From: Nocardia sp. NBC_00403
GTDB lineage: Bacteria > Actinomycetota > Actinomycetes > Mycobacteriales > Mycobacteriaceae
Assembly: GCF_036046055.1 (NCBI RefSeq)
Contig: NZ_CP107939.1
Location: 6,200,001 to 6,264,000, forward strand
Length of the DNA: 64,000 nt
Direction: 5' to 3'
The position numbers were made by a program, and so were the translations under genes. Shown piece after piece: positions 44,566 through 54,761 of the stretch (within the stretch, counting starts at the first letter, position 1; every line of letters starts with the position of its first letter). The notes under the pieces are model-generated. The model saw only the letters and a list, made by a program, of their open reading frames with translations. It was not told the DNA's origin and did not search any database.

Positions 44566-45435
44566 ATGGTCGGCGAGGACTCGCTGATATCGAACGTGTC
44601 CGATACCGCCCGTTGGGTGGCGGCGTATCGCGCTGTCGAGAGCGCGCGACCGGATGGCCTGTTTCGTGACCCGCTTGCCGATCGACTGGCAGGAGAACGT
44701 GGACATGCCATGGCGGCGGCCGCGCCACGGATTATGCGCAATGGCTGGCCGGTGGTCACTCGGACCAAACTCATCGACGATCTCATCGCGACCTCGATCG
44801 AGCAGGGCTGTGATCGGGTGTTGAATCTCGCCGCCGGTCTCGATACCCGGCCCTATCGTCTGAACCTGCCCGAAGACTTCGTGTGGGTAGAGGCCGACCT
44901 CCCGAAGATGACCGCGGAAAAGAACACCGCGCTGGCCACCGAGACATCTCGCTGCACGCTCATTCGCCGCGGAGTGGATCTCGCCGACACCGATGCTCGC
45001 GCGAAGGTCCTCGACGAGGCGCTCGGCCCGCTCGGCCCGAAGGCAGCGCCCGCCGCCAAACCACTGGTGCTGACCGAGGGTTTGCTGATGTACCTCGATG
45101 AGGACACCGTCGCCGATCTGGCCCGCGCGTTGACTCGCCCCGAGATCGCCTGGTGGCTGGCCGACATCACCGTCGGCATGAAGCGAATGCGCAGCAACGC
45201 GGCGATGTTCGAGAACGCGCCACTGCGTTTCGAACCCGCGAACGGCATCGCGTTCTTCGAGAAACTCGGCTGGCAGCCGCTCGAGGTGGAGCATCTGCTG
45301 GTCCACTCCCGCAAGTTCCGGCGGGCGCCGTGGTTCCTGCGCCTGTTCACCTACCTGCGGCAACCGGACCCGCGGACACCCGGTCGGTTTCCGTGGTCCG
45401 GGGTCGTGCGGTTGCAGCACACCCCTCAGAACTGA
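44566..45435 (+). CDS. SAM-dependent methyltransferase, TIGR00027/LCMT-like
   Basis: A 289-aa methyltransferase of the leucine-carboxyl-methyltransferase-like family that is expanded in mycobacteria and Nocardia. It begins SDTARWVAAYRAVESARPDG and has the SAM-binding segment VLNLAAGLDTRPYRL and VLTEGLLMYLDEDTVADLAR. Substrates are unknown for the family. The ATG at 44566 gives the standard N-terminus. The last codons overlap the ancestral end of the convergent FHA gene by 10 bases. Confidence 0.85.
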   Translation: MVGEDSLISNVSDTARWVAAYRAVESARPDGLFRDPLADRLAGERGHAMAAAAPRIMRNGWPVVTRTKLIDDLIATSIEQGCDRVLNLAAGLDTRPYRLNLPEDFVWVEADLPKMTAEKNTALATETSRCTLIRRGVDLADTDARAKVLDEALGPLGPKAAPAAKPLVLTEGLLMYLDEDTVADLARALTRPEIAWWLADITVGMKRMRSNAAMFENAPLRFEPANGIAFFEKLGWQPLEVEHLLVHSRKFRRAPWFLRLFTYLRQPDPRTPGRFPWSGVVRLQHTPQN

Positions 45436-45536
45436 CTGTGCTGTGAATCGAACGTCAGTACGCGCCCGCCGAGCAGCACCTGTGCTCCGGCGACGAGGGT
45501 TGTCGGATGTCCCGGGATCGTGCGCGCCCACTCGTG

Positions 45537-46769
45537 TTAGCCCGGCGACTTGACGAAGGTCCCGTTGGCCGAGCCGTGATCGACCACGAAGACGTCCCAG
45601 TCGACGAGCCGGATCTCGGCATGCGCACGTGACATTCCACCCGAGCTGTCGGCCAGCCGGATCGGCCGTGCACCCCGGCTCACCGCATCGGCATGCTCCG
45701 GTTCCCGGCCGAGCACGCAATCGGCGTCGAGCACAATCGACGTGCCGTCATCGAGCAGCAGCAATCCGAGCGGCGGCCGGACACCGTCGGCCGATACGCA
45801 CGTCAACTGATCCATCCGAATCCCGCAGATCGCGCAGAACGACACGCGAGGGTCGTTCAGATGATGACGAGAACACTGGAAGCCCTTGACGACAGCACCG
45901 GGCCCGACCGCATGCGCCGCGTCCGCGACAGCGCGGGCCACCACCTCCGCGGTGGGCACCAGTGTCTCCTCGAAATCCTCCTCGAACACCGGGTCCGGTC
46001 GGGCAATCGGCTCCGGCCCGCTGCCCGCGACCGCACCGACGCCGGGCACGGCAGCGCTGTCTGCCACCGCACCTCCGGCCGCGGACAGTCCTCCGGCACG
46101 CAGGTCCGCGCCCGGTGCTACAGACACCGACTCCGCTTGCGGCGTCGTAACCTCATCGGGTTCCAGCCCAATCTGCTGCCCCTTGCTCTGAGCCACAGGC
46201 CGGCCACGCTTGCGCAGCATCGGCCGAACCGGCTCCGCACCCCTCTGCGCCCCCGACCACAGCACCACCCCGCGTCCCGGCACCGTCCCCGCACCCAACT
46301 CGTAGATCCCCCGCGCCGGTAGCGACTCCCCACTCTTCCCACCCTCGTCAACGAACACTCCGACCCCGATCGCAGGCACCGGTGTCACCACCCGATCGAC
46401 CGTGAACCCGGCGTCCCTGCCATGCAGCACCTCTGACTGATCCGCGTAGGCAAGCACCGCTGTCACGCCGCCGTGCAGGAAGACCGCGAGCCCGGACTCG
46501 TTCGGGGTCAACACCCCGAACTCCACCGAGTCCTCATCCTCCAGACCCATCAGCCAGTTCGTGGCGAGCCGGGCAAACACCCGTCCGGTACGTCGCTGCT
46601 CCGTGCGCGCAGCCTGGTCCACCAACCCGAGCAGCGCCGTCAATGCCTCCCCCGCAGGCGATTCCACCGTGGCGCGTACGTCGAGACGGTGCGCGACAAC
46701 AACAATCACCCCGCCGCAATTCGCCACCAGGTGCGCACCGCCCGGCAGCACCTCCAGTTGCGAGGTCAC
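45537..46769 (-). CDS. FHA-domain protein, C-terminus cut by an in-frame stop
   Basis: A 410-aa product. The middle holds a short zinc-ribbon-like CxxC (VSFCAICGIRM) and the C-terminal FHA domain recognises phosphothreonine (GMSRAHAEIRL, DHGSANGTFVK). The frame meets TAA at 45537-45539 right after the FHA Gly-Thr-Phe-Val block, yet continues in the same frame for 36 codons (HPTTLVAGAQVLLGGRVLTF) to a normal stop at 45426. Those residues are the last FHA strands, so a nonsense change has removed them. The start is GTG at 46769 or 46778. It follows a broken membrane-protein gene. Confidence 0.7.
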   Translation of the reverse strand: MTSQLEVLPGGAHLVANCGGVIVVVAHRLDVRATVESPAGEALTALLGLVDQAARTEQRRTGRVFARLATNWLMGLEDEDSVEFGVLTPNESGLAVFLHGGVTAVLAYADQSEVLHGRDAGFTVDRVVTPVPAIGVGVFVDEGGKSGESLPARGIYELGAGTVPGRGVVLWSGAQRGAEPVRPMLRKRGRPVAQSKGQQIGLEPDEVTTPQAESVSVAPGADLRAGGLSAAGGAVADSAAVPGVGAVAGSGPEPIARPDPVFEEDFEETLVPTAEVVARAVADAAHAVGPGAVVKGFQCSRHHLNDPRVSFCAICGIRMDQLTCVSADGVRPPLGLLLLDDGTSIVLDADCVLGREPEHADAVSRGARPIRLADSSGGMSRAHAEIRLVDWDVFVVDHGSANGTFVKSPG

Positions 46770-46792
46770 AGAAATCACCCGCCCTGGAGTCG

Positions 46793-47210
46793 TCACCGAT
46801 GGAACACCAACCGCATCGGCCCGTTCACGATGAGCCAGAACACCATCCACGTCACGATGAACTGGATGAGAAACGCCGCGAGCGAAGGATGCAGATTCCG
46901 TGGCAGCACCAGCGTCGTGGCGTGCACGAGGAACCACATCAGTGCCCCCTCATTGACAATGGTGACGAATCCGAACAACGTGGGCCAGTCCTTCTCCCAC
47001 CGGAACTGCTGCAGAAAATGGTAGAGCAATTCCCACAGCACCCCGACGAGAACGGCGGCGAGCAGCACCGACAGCGTCACCCGATAGGCCTGTCCCAGCG
47101 ACAGCGAACCGGTCGGTAGCACTGGCGTGATCACGAAGGCGAACGAAGAATCCGATAATGCCGAGTGCGAGAAGGCGGGTCTGGATTCGCCCGTTCAGTG
47201 TAGGAAGCAT
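46793..47210 (-). pseudogene. frameshifted small membrane protein
   Basis: From ATG 47210 the frame gives LPTLNGRIQTRLLALGIIGF and then turns to nonsense. The next frame, from about 47147, gives FVITPVLPTGSLSLGQAYRV and on to a normal end (NGPMRLVFHR) at 46793. Together they form a ~138-aa protein with four membrane helices, a family placed before FHA genes in Nocardia-type genomes. A one-base loss near 47145 explains the break. A start at GTG 47134 could still yield the last 113 residues. Confidence 0.7.
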
Positions 47211-47214
47211 GCTG

Positions 47215-48759
47215 TCAAATCTTCTTGTTCGTGACCCATAACCACCACTGATGAGTCGACCGCAGCGGACCCATCCTGCGGCAGGATCCCACGGCGGCAA
47301 GATCGTCCGCAATCTCCTGCGCGGCGATCTGCAAACCGCAGGAAGGTATCCACCCCGACGAACGGCCCACCCAGCGTCGCGGAACCCGATGCACACATGC
47401 GTCCGGTGCCGCTTCGTGTGCCGATGAGCTCGAAAGTCGATCCCACATCCAGTCTGCCGACCGGATTGCGTCCTTCCCCCGCATGATCGAGCAGATCCGC
47501 AAGCACCCGATGCTCCCGGATATCGGCCTCCAACCCAGTGCAGTCGATGATGTAGTCCACCGTCGTATCGAACGGCCGAGTCGGCGGCGGGAAGGGCAGC
47601 GGAGCCTTCGGATCCGGGTCGACGGTGGTGACCACGCCCGGTCGCCCGCGCGCGGGCCGCAGGTCACGTGCCGTCCCGGCCATCACCTGGTACCAGCCTT
47701 CTTTCCGGCCGCGCCGCAACTGCTCCTGCCACGAGTCCCTGATCGGCGTATTGGTTCCGCTGAACTCCTTACGCGTTCTTCCCCCTGCAGTGTGCGCATT
47801 TTCGCCTTCAGTTGCCCGCCCCACACCGACTTCGGATAGTTGAAACCCTGATATGCCCAACCGTCGCCGCCGCGGCGGCGGTTGAAGATATTCGGGCCGT
47901 GCGCACCGGCGACATAGGTGCGGAACAAGTGCAGGATCCGAGTGTTCAACCGAAACTTGTCGCGGTCGTCGATCAGCCGCTGCAATACCCGGCTGGCCAC
48001 GATGCCGCTGCCTCTGATCATCACCGAGCCGGCCTTGCGCTGCAATGCCTGATAGACATGCTCGTGCGGCTCGTAAGCATTCACCACCCGCGTCGGATCG
48101 AGATAGCTCTCCCGGTATTGCTGCAGATCCGGAAGCAGCTTCAGACCCGGATATCCCACACCCACGTGGATATAGTTGCTAAGAAAGGCAACGCGTTTGG
48201 TCGGCGTCCGACCTTCAGGCGGGGTCAAGATGGTGAAGTAACCGCCGCCATTGCGTTTGCGCACCATGCGAACATGCCCTTTATGCAAGGAGCTCGCATA
48301 GTCGATGCGATGGAATTCGCGTTCCATCGCATCGAACGCCTGCCCGGCCTTCGGCGTGTAATAGTTGGCGAAGATCGGCTCGACGAACACATTCCAGAGC
48401 GGTTTGATCGATGCGTCCGCGATGGCCTCACGGACCACTTACGAGGGAAATCCCCACATATTGTCCGGCGTCGAGCTGGAGTCGCTGCGCAGCCGTTCAC
48501 CACGCGGAATCTGCGAGACACGGGTGCGGTACTCGTAGGACGACCACGGCACCTGCTGTGGGCCGAGCACGGCCATCGATGCGGCGGGCACCCCGTAGAT
48601 GCGTAGCGCGTCGTAGGTGACGAACGATCCGATCCCACTGCCGATGGTTACGAACGGCACGTCGATCACCGGGATCCCGGCGGCACCGACCCCTCGTCGG
48701 TCCAGATGTCGGTATCGACGAGGGCCTGGGTGATATCTCCCCGGCATGTGTTCGGACAC
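47215..48759 (-). pseudogene. flavoprotein (FAD/NAD(P)-binding) gene with several lesions
   Basis: The minus strand holds one long protein in pieces. N-terminal pieces read DITQALVDTDIW and, after a shift near 48690, VPFVTIGSGIGSFVTYDALR (a dinucleotide-binding GxGxxG-like start). A TAA at 48439-48441 interrupts VREAIADASIKPLW; the central part continues to about 47780, shifts to RKEFSGTNTPIRDSWQEQL, and shifts again near 47332 to AAQEIADDLAAVG and a stop at 47215. YIIDCTGLEADIREH is typical of FAD-dependent oxidoreductases. At least four lesions make it non-functional. Confidence 0.7.
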
Positions 48760-48869
48760 TACCGGCGAGAACTTATGAAACCCTTGCGATTCGCAACCTC
48801 TCACGACGCGTGAAGCAATCTGGGCGAACCTGCCACGGCGAGTGCCCTCGCGGAAGTAGCATCCCCTCC

Positions 48870-49280
48870 GTGGCCGATACGATTCGTTCCACCCCTCTGC
48901 GGGTCCTGGTGTACAGCAACGACGCCGATACTCGGCGCCAGGTGATGCTGGCGTTGGGCAAACACCCGCACCCGGAGCTACCCGGCCTGGAGTACCTCGA
49001 GGTCGCCACCGCACCGGTGGTGATCGACCAGATGGATGCAGGCGGCATCGACCTGGCCATCCTGGACGGCGAGGCGGCGCCCGCCGGCGGGCTCGGGATC
49101 GCCAAACAGCTCAAGGACGAGATCGACCGGTGTCCACCGGTTCTCGTGCTCACCGGCCGCCCCGACGATGCCTGGCTGGCCAGTTGGTCACGCGCCGAGG
49201 CCGCCGTCGCACACCCGATCGATCCGATCCGGCTGACCGAGGCCGTCGTCGCATTGCTGCGCAAGCGCACTGCGGCCTGA
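48870..49280 (+). CDS. response-regulator-like receiver protein (Rv3143 type)
   Basis: A 136-aa stand-alone receiver domain with no output domain: RVLVYSNDADTRRQVMLALG at the start and AILDGEAAPAGGLGIAKQL around the phosphorylation site, where the acceptor Asp is retained (LDGEA). VLVLTGRPDDAWLASW follows, but the usual final Lys is not obvious. In M. tuberculosis the homologue Rv3143 also lies just before the nuo operon. The start is GTG at 48870; an intrinsic terminator lies directly after it, separating it from nuo. Confidence 0.85.
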   Translation: MADTIRSTPLRVLVYSNDADTRRQVMLALGKHPHPELPGLEYLEVATAPVVIDQMDAGGIDLAILDGEAAPAGGLGIAKQLKDEIDRCPPVLVLTGRPDDAWLASWSRAEAAVAHPIDPIRLTEAVVALLRKRTAA

Positions 49281-49299
49281 CTCGAACCACATCTCCGTA

Positions 49300-49325
49300 G
49301 TCCCGGCGTCCGCCGGGACTTTTTT
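49300..49325 (+). terminator. intrinsic terminator after the receiver-protein gene
   Basis: GTCCCGGCG-TC-CGCCGGGAC forms a perfect 9-bp stem followed by six T. A second hairpin, AATGACGGG-TAAAG-CCCGTCATT, lies just beyond at 49354-49376. Confidence 0.9.
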
Positions 49326-49498
49326 ATGCATCCCACATTCCGGCGTCTGCCGAAATGACGGGTAAAGCCCGTCATTGCGGTGCCCGATTGTCACGTGACG
49401 ACATCTCGATTACCCCCGTGTCAGTCATAAATAGCAGTCGCGAATTCGATCAAACAACGCTCCGAAACCGGGCTCACGCAGGTGTGCCAGTTGTAGTG

Positions 49499-49514
49499 TG
49501 TGCCCTAGCTCACA
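49499..49514. promoter_or_regulatory. CRP/GlxR-like site upstream of nuoA
   Basis: TGTGCCCTAGCTCACA differs at one base from the actinobacterial CRP/GlxR consensus TGTGANNTANNTCACA and keeps the central TA. It lies about 105 bases before nuoA in the only upstream gap, so cAMP-dependent control of complex I is likely. Confidence 0.55.
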
Positions 49515-49618
49515 TGGGCGCGGGCGCGGTATGAGACCCGCTTCAGCAGGTCTCCTACCCACCGAACCCGCGCTCACCCGACACGCTGACTCCAGCTCGC
49601 AGGAGGGGAAGTGCAGTA

Positions 49619-49999
49619 GTGAATATCGAAATGCCGACGCTTGTGCTCGGCGCGATCGGCGCTGCGTTCGCGGTCTTTTCCATAGTGATGGCCGCCCTTG
49701 TCGGCCCGAAGCGCTACAACCGGGCCAAACTCGAGGCCTATGAGTGCGGCATCGAGCCGACCCCGCACGCGGTCGCGGGCGGTCCGGGAAGCATTACCGG
49801 ACAACGCTTTCCGGTGAAGTACTACCTCACCGCGATGCTATTCATCATTTTCGACATCGAGATCGTGTTCCTCTACCCGTGGGCTGTCCACTTCGATGCG
49901 CTCGGTCTCTTCGGTCTTGCCGCGATGGCGCTGTTCATCGTCAACGTCTCCGTCGCCTACGCCTACGAATGGCGTCGCGGCGGCCTCAGTTGGGACTGA
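49619..49999 (+). CDS. nuoA: NADH-quinone oxidoreductase subunit A
   Basis: A 126-aa membrane subunit with three helices. The conserved ECGIEP segment and FPVKYYLTAMLFIIFDIEIV (20 residues) identify it. It helps link the membrane arm to the quinone site of complex I. Start is GTG with AGGAGGGG ten bases upstream. First gene of the operon. Confidence 0.95.
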   Translation: MNIEMPTLVLGAIGAAFAVFSIVMAALVGPKRYNRAKLEAYECGIEPTPHAVAGGPGSITGQRFPVKYYLTAMLFIIFDIEIVFLYPWAVHFDALGLFGLAAMALFIVNVSVAYAYEWRRGGLSWD

Positions 50000-50059
50000 T
50001 ACCGCGCGGTCGTACGCATGCCGTCATGTCGACACAGTGGAAGTGAGAAGTAGTCCAAC

Positions 50060-50614
50060 ATGGGTCTCGAAGAAAAACTGCCCAGCGGCTTTCTGCTGAG
50101 CACGGTCGAGGATTTCGCCGGCTATCTGCGCAAGGGTTCGCTCTGGCCCGCCACCTTCGGTCTCGCCTGCTGCGCCATCGAGATGATGGCCACCGGCGCC
50201 GGCCGTTTCGACATCGCCCGCTTCGGCATGGAAGCCTTCCGCGCCTCCCCGCGACAGGCCGATCTGATGATCGTCGCAGGACGGGTCAGCCAGAAGATGG
50301 CGCCGGTGTTGCGTCAGGTCTACGACCAGATGACCGAGCCGAAATGGGTGCTCGCGATGGGCGTCTGTGCATCCTCCGGCGGCATGTTCAACAACTACGC
50401 CATCGTGCAGGGCGTCGACCATGTCGTGCCCGTCGACATCTACCTGCCCGGCTGCCCGCCGCGGCCGGAGATGCTGCTCAACGCGATTCTGGCACTGCAC
50501 GCAAAGATTCAAGAGATGCCGCTGGGCGTCAATCGCGACGAGGCGGTCCGCGCAGCCGAGCAGGCCGCGCTGGCATCGACGCCGACCATCCGGATGGAGG
50601 GTCTGCTGCGATGA
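50060..50614 (+). CDS. nuoB: NADH-quinone oxidoreductase subunit B
   Basis: A 184-aa subunit holding the terminal cluster N2 next to the quinone site. The four ligands are in LACCAIEMM (two adjacent Cys), GVCASSGG and PGCPPRPEM. Starts 60 bases after nuoA and overlaps nuoC by four bases. Confidence 0.96.
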   Translation: MGLEEKLPSGFLLSTVEDFAGYLRKGSLWPATFGLACCAIEMMATGAGRFDIARFGMEAFRASPRQADLMIVAGRVSQKMAPVLRQVYDQMTEPKWVLAMGVCASSGGMFNNYAIVQGVDHVVPVDIYLPGCPPRPEMLLNAILALHAKIQEMPLGVNRDEAVRAAEQAALASTPTIRMEGLLR

Positions 50615-51384
50615 CGTTCGACTCCCCGGACAACACCGGAACACCTTCGTCGGAAGAACTCGCGCAGGCCACGACGGCCGGACCGGAAGGCACTGTCCCC
50701 GAAGAAGAGTCGGCTGCGGCGGGCGCCGAGGTGATCGGCGTGCGCCATGGCATGTTCGGCGTCAGCGGCACCGGCGATACCTCCGGCTACGGCAAGCTGG
50801 TCCGGCCGGTCAGCCTGCCGGGCAGCACACCGGCACCCTACGGCGGTTACTTCGACGAGGTCGTCGACGTGTTGCGCACCGCACTCACCGCCGCGGGCGT
50901 CGGCTTCGAGACCGCGATCGAGAAGGTCGTCGTGTTCCGCGGCGAGCTCACCGTGCACGTGCGCCGCGAACACCTGCCGACCGTCGCGCTCACGCTGCGC
51001 AACGACGCCGCACTGCGCTTCGAACTCTGCCTCGGCGTCAGCGGCGTGCACTACCCGGACGACGAGGGCCGCGAACTGCACGCGGTCTACCCGCTCATGT
51101 CGATCACGCACAACCGCAGGCTGCGCATCGAGGTGTCCGTGCCGGACGCCGACCCGCACATCCCGTCGCTGTACAGCGTGTACCCGACCACCGACTGGCA
51201 CGAGCGGGAAACCTACGACTTCTTCGGCATCCTCTTCGACGGTCACCCCTCGCTGACCCGCATCACCATGCCAGACGACTGGCGCGGCCACCCCCAGCGC
51301 AAGGACTACCCGCTCGGCGGGATCCCGGTCGAGTACAAGGGCGCGCGTATCCCGCCGCCCGACGAGCGGAGGACGTACAGCTAA
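50611..51384 (+). CDS. nuoC: NADH-quinone oxidoreductase subunit C
   Basis: A 257-aa subunit with the conserved [18 protein letters not shown] block. It forms part of the peripheral arm with NuoD; here they are separate genes. A variable N-terminal extension of about 55 residues is typical of actinobacteria. The ATG overlaps the nuoB stop. Confidence 0.95.
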   Translation: MTFDSPDNTGTPSSEELAQATTAGPEGTVPEEESAAAGAEVIGVRHGMFGVSGTGDTSGYGKLVRPVSLPGSTPAPYGGYFDEVVDVLRTALTAAGVGFETAIEKVVVFRGELTVHVRREHLPTVALTLRNDAALRFELCLGVSGVHYPDDEGRELHAVYPLMSITHNRRLRIEVSVPDADPHIPSLYSVYPTTDWHERETYDFFGILFDGHPSLTRITMPDDWRGHPQRKDYPLGGIPVEYKGARIPPPDERRTYS

Positions 51385-52736
51385 TGAATGAAACAGACAT
51401 TCGGCCCGACGTCGCAGATGACGCCGGGCATGAGTCGGCTGCGGGGGCAGAGCCCACCGTGGTCACGGTCGCGGGACAGGACTGGGACCAGGTCGCCGAA
51501 GCGCTCGACGGCGCGGGCGAAGAGCGCATCGTCGTCAATATGGGTCCACAGCACCCGTCCACGCACGGCGTGCTGCGCCTCATTCTCGAGATCGAGGGCG
51601 AGACGGTCACCGAGGCGCGCTGCGGAATCGGCTACCTGCACACCGGAATCGAGAAGAATCTCGAATTCCGGAACTGGACCCAGGGCGTCACCTTCGTCAC
51701 CAGGATGGACTACCTGTCGCCGTTCTTCAACGAGACGGCCTACTGCCTCGGCGTAGAGAAACTGCTCGACATCACCGAGCAGATCCCCGAACGGGCCACC
51801 GTCATCCGGGTCATGCTCATGGAGCTCAACCGCATCTCCTCGCACCTGGTCGCATTGGCCACCGGTGGCATGGAATTGGGTGCGCTGACCCCGATGCTGT
51901 TCGGTTTCCGTGAACGCGAACTGATCCTGGACGTTTTCGAGACCATCACCGGCCTGCGCATGAACCACGCCTACGTCCGACCGGGGGGTCTCATCCAGGA
52001 CCTGCCGGACAACGGTGTCGCGAAGGTCCGCGAACTGCTCGAGCTGATGCCGAAGCGGCTGCGGGACATGGAGAAACTGCTCACCGCCAACCCGATCTGG
52101 AAGGCACGCACCCAGAACATCGGCTACCTGGATCTCACCGGTTGCATGGCGCTCGGCATCACCGGTCCGGTGCTGCGCTCCACCGGCCTGCCGCACGATC
52201 TGCGCAAGTCGCAGCCCTACTGCGGCTACGAGACCTACGAATTCGACATTCCCACCACCACCGGCTGCGACTGCTACGGCCGCTATGTGATCCGGGTGGA
52301 GGAGATGAAGGAATCGCTCAAGATCGTCGAACAGTGCCTCGACCGGCTGCGCCCCGGTCCGGTGATGGTGGACGACAAGAAGATCGCCTGGCCCGCCGAC
52401 CTCTCGATCGGCCAGGACGGACTCGGCAACTCCCCCAAGCACATCGGCAAGATCATGGGCAAGTCCATGGAGGGACTCATCCACCACTTCAAACTCGTCA
52501 CCGAGGGCATCCGGGTTCCGGCGGGGCAGGTGTACACGGCCGTCGAGTCGCCACGCGGCGAACTGGGTGTACATATGGTCAGCGACGGCGGCACCCGACC
52601 CTTCCGCGTGCACTATCGCGACCCCTCGTTCACAAATTTGCAAGCAGTGGCGGCGATGTGTGAGGGCGGCATGCTCGCCGACGTCATCGCGGCCGTCGCC
52701 AGTATCGATCCCGTCATGGGCGGAGTGGACCGATGA
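51384..52736 (+). CDS. nuoD: NADH-quinone oxidoreductase subunit D
   Basis: A 450-aa subunit (49-kDa type) forming the quinone-binding cavity. [20 protein letters not shown] holds the histidine of the quinone site; [18 protein letters not shown] and [16 protein letters not shown] follow. Start ATG shares a base with the nuoC stop. Confidence 0.96.
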   Translation: MNETDIRPDVADDAGHESAAGAEPTVVTVAGQDWDQVAEALDGAGEERIVVNMGPQHPSTHGVLRLILEIEGETVTEARCGIGYLHTGIEKNLEFRNWTQGVTFVTRMDYLSPFFNETAYCLGVEKLLDITEQIPERATVIRVMLMELNRISSHLVALATGGMELGALTPMLFGFRERELILDVFETITGLRMNHAYVRPGGLIQDLPDNGVAKVRELLELMPKRLRDMEKLLTANPIWKARTQNIGYLDLTGCMALGITGPVLRSTGLPHDLRKSQPYCGYETYEFDIPTTTGCDCYGRYVIRVEEMKESLKIVEQCLDRLRPGPVMVDDKKIAWPADLSIGQDGLGNSPKHIGKIMGKSMEGLIHHFKLVTEGIRVPAGQVYTAVESPRGELGVHMVSDGGTRPFRVHYRDPSFTNLQAVAAMCEGGMLADVIAAVASIDPVMGGVDR

Positions 52737-53446
52737 CAGAGATTCTGCTGAAGCTGACCACGCGACCAGAGCCGTATCCCGCCTATGTGCGTGAGCGTCT
52801 CGAGGTCGACGCCAAGGAAATCATCGGCCGTTACCCCCACCCCAGGTCGGCGCTGCTGCCATTGCTGCACCTGGTGCAGGCCGAAGAGGGCTATGTCACC
52901 GGCACCGGCATCGAATTCTGCGCCGACCAGCTCGGACTGACCGGCGCCGAGGTGACCGCGGTGGCCACCTTCTATTCGATGTACCGGCGCACGCCGACCG
53001 GTGACTACCACGTCGGGGTCTGCACCAACACGCTGTGCGCGGTGATGGGTGGCGACGCCATTCTCGCAACACTGCAGCGGCATCTCGGCATCCAGCACGG
53101 CGAGACCACGCAGGACGGTGCGATCACGCTCGAGCACGTCGAGTGCAATGCGGCGTGTGATTTCGCGCCGGTCGTCATGGTCAACTGGGAGTTCTTCGAC
53201 AACCAGACGCCGGAATCAGCTCAGGCACTGGTGGATTCGCTACGCGCGGGCGAGCAGGTGACCCCGAGCCGCGGCGCGCCGCTGTGCACGTTCAAGCAGA
53301 CCGCACGCATCCTCGCCGGATTCCCCGACCAGCGACCCGGCGTGCTGGACGGCGCGGCGGGCGAGGCCACCCTGGCCGGTCTGCGGGTCGCTCAGGAACA
53401 CAACATGAATCCGCCTGCGCCGCAGCCGAATATGGAGGGCGCCTGA
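52733..53446 (+). CDS. nuoE: NADH-quinone oxidoreductase subunit E
   Basis: A 237-aa 24-kDa-type subunit with a [2Fe-2S] cluster. Ligands are in [14 protein letters not shown] and [12 protein letters not shown]. It works with NuoF in NADH oxidation. Overlaps nuoD by four bases. Confidence 0.95.
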   Translation: MTEILLKLTTRPEPYPAYVRERLEVDAKEIIGRYPHPRSALLPLLHLVQAEEGYVTGTGIEFCADQLGLTGAEVTAVATFYSMYRRTPTGDYHVGVCTNTLCAVMGGDAILATLQRHLGIQHGETTQDGAITLEHVECNAACDFAPVVMVNWEFFDNQTPESAQALVDSLRAGEQVTPSRGAPLCTFKQTARILAGFPDQRPGVLDGAAGEATLAGLRVAQEHNMNPPAPQPNMEGA

Positions 53447-53447
53447 T

Positions 53448-54761
53448 ATGACGTTGACTCCGGTTCTCACCCGATACTGGGACGACCCCCAATCGTGGAC
53501 GATGGACACCTACCATCGCCATGACGGCTACCAGGCGCTGCGCAAAGCCTTGCGGATGGACCCCGATCAGGTCATCCAGACCGTCAAGGACGCGGGTCTG
53601 CGCGGCCGCGGCGGCGCGGGGTTCCCGACCGGCATGAAGTGGAGCTTCATTCCGCAGGGCCCAGGCCCAGACGGCACCACCAAGCCGCACTACCTGGTTG
53701 TCAATGCCGACGAGTCGGAACCCGGCACCTGCAAGGACATTCCCCTCATGCTGGCCACTCCGCACACGCTGATCGAGGGTGTGATCATCGCCGCCTACGC
53801 CATCCGCGCGGCGCACGCCTTCATCTATGTGCGCGGCGAGGTGGTGCCGGTGCTGCGTCGCCTACAGGCCGCGGTGACCCAGGCCTACGAGGCCGGGTAT
53901 CTCGGCCGCAATATCCTCGGCACCGGCTACGACCTCGAGCTGATCGTGCACGCCGGTGCGGGCGCCTACATCTGTGGCGAGGAAACCGCGCTGCTGGATT
54001 CACTGGAAGGCCGCCGCGGCCAGCCCCGCCTGCGACCGCCGTTCCCCGCCGTCGCCGGGCTCTACGCCTGCCCGACTGTGGTGAACAACGTCGAATCCAT
54101 TGCCAGTGTGCCGCCGATCATCCTCAACGGCACAGCCTGGTTCCGGTCCATGGGCACCGAGAAGTCGCCTGGCTTCACGCTGTACTCCTTGTCGGGCCAT
54201 GTCGCCCGGCCCGGCCAGTACGAGGCGCCGCTCGGCATCACGCTGCGGGAACTGCTCGATTACGCAGGCGGCGTGCGTGCCGGGCATCGGGTGAAGTTCT
54301 GGACGCCCGGCGGCTCGTCGACACCGTTGTTCACCGACGAGCACCTCGATGTACCGCTGGACTACGAGGGTGTCGCGGGCGCCGGATCCATGCTGGGCAC
54401 CAAGGCATTACAGATCTTCGACGACACCACCTGCGTGGTGCGTGCCGTCCTGCGCTGGACCGAGTTCTACGCCCACGAATCGTGCGGCAAGTGCACACCC
54501 TGCCGCGAGGGCACCTACTGGCTCGTCCAGTTGCTCGAGCGCATCGAGGCGGGCCGCGGCACCGAATCCGATCTGGACAAGTTGCTCGATATCAGCGACA
54601 CCATCAACGGCAAGTCGTTCTGCGCCCTCGGTGACGGCGCGGCCAGCCCGATCATCTCCTCCCTGAAGTTCTTCCGCGAGGAGTTCATCGACCATCTGCG
54701 CCTCGACGGCTGTCCGTTCGATCCCGCGCGCACGACTGCCTGGGCCGAAGGAGTCCGATGA
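53448..54761 (+). CDS. nuoF: NADH-quinone oxidoreductase subunit F
   Basis: A 437-aa subunit with FMN and NADH sites: [15 protein letters not shown] is the NADH/FMN glycine-rich loop, and [17 protein letters not shown] follows. The cluster N3 motif is [14 protein letters not shown]. First electron acceptor from NADH. Overlaps nuoG by four bases. Confidence 0.96.
   Translation: MTLTPVLTRYWDDPQSWTMDTYHRHDGYQALRKALRMDPDQVIQTVKDAGLRGRGGAGFPTGMKWSFIPQGPGPDGTTKPHYLVVNADESEPGTCKDIPLMLATPHTLIEGVIIAAYAIRAAHAFIYVRGEVVPVLRRLQAAVTQAYEAGYLGRNILGTGYDLELIVHAGAGAYICGEETALLDSLEGRRGQPRLRPPFPAVAGLYACPTVVNNVESIASVPPIILNGTAWFRSMGTEKSPGFTLYSLSGHVARPGQYEAPLGITLRELLDYAGGVRAGHRVKFWTPGGSSTPLFTDEHLDVPLDYEGVAGAGSMLGTKALQIFDDTTCVVRAVLRWTEFYAHESCGKCTPCREGTYWLVQLLERIEAGRGTESDLDKLLDISDTINGKSFCALGDGAASPIISSLKFFREEFIDHLRLDGCPFDPARTTAWAEGVR

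Noticed and set aside
49354..49376. A second intrinsic terminator
   Set aside because: The hairpin is good but no T-run follows; the terminator at 49300 already serves the gene.
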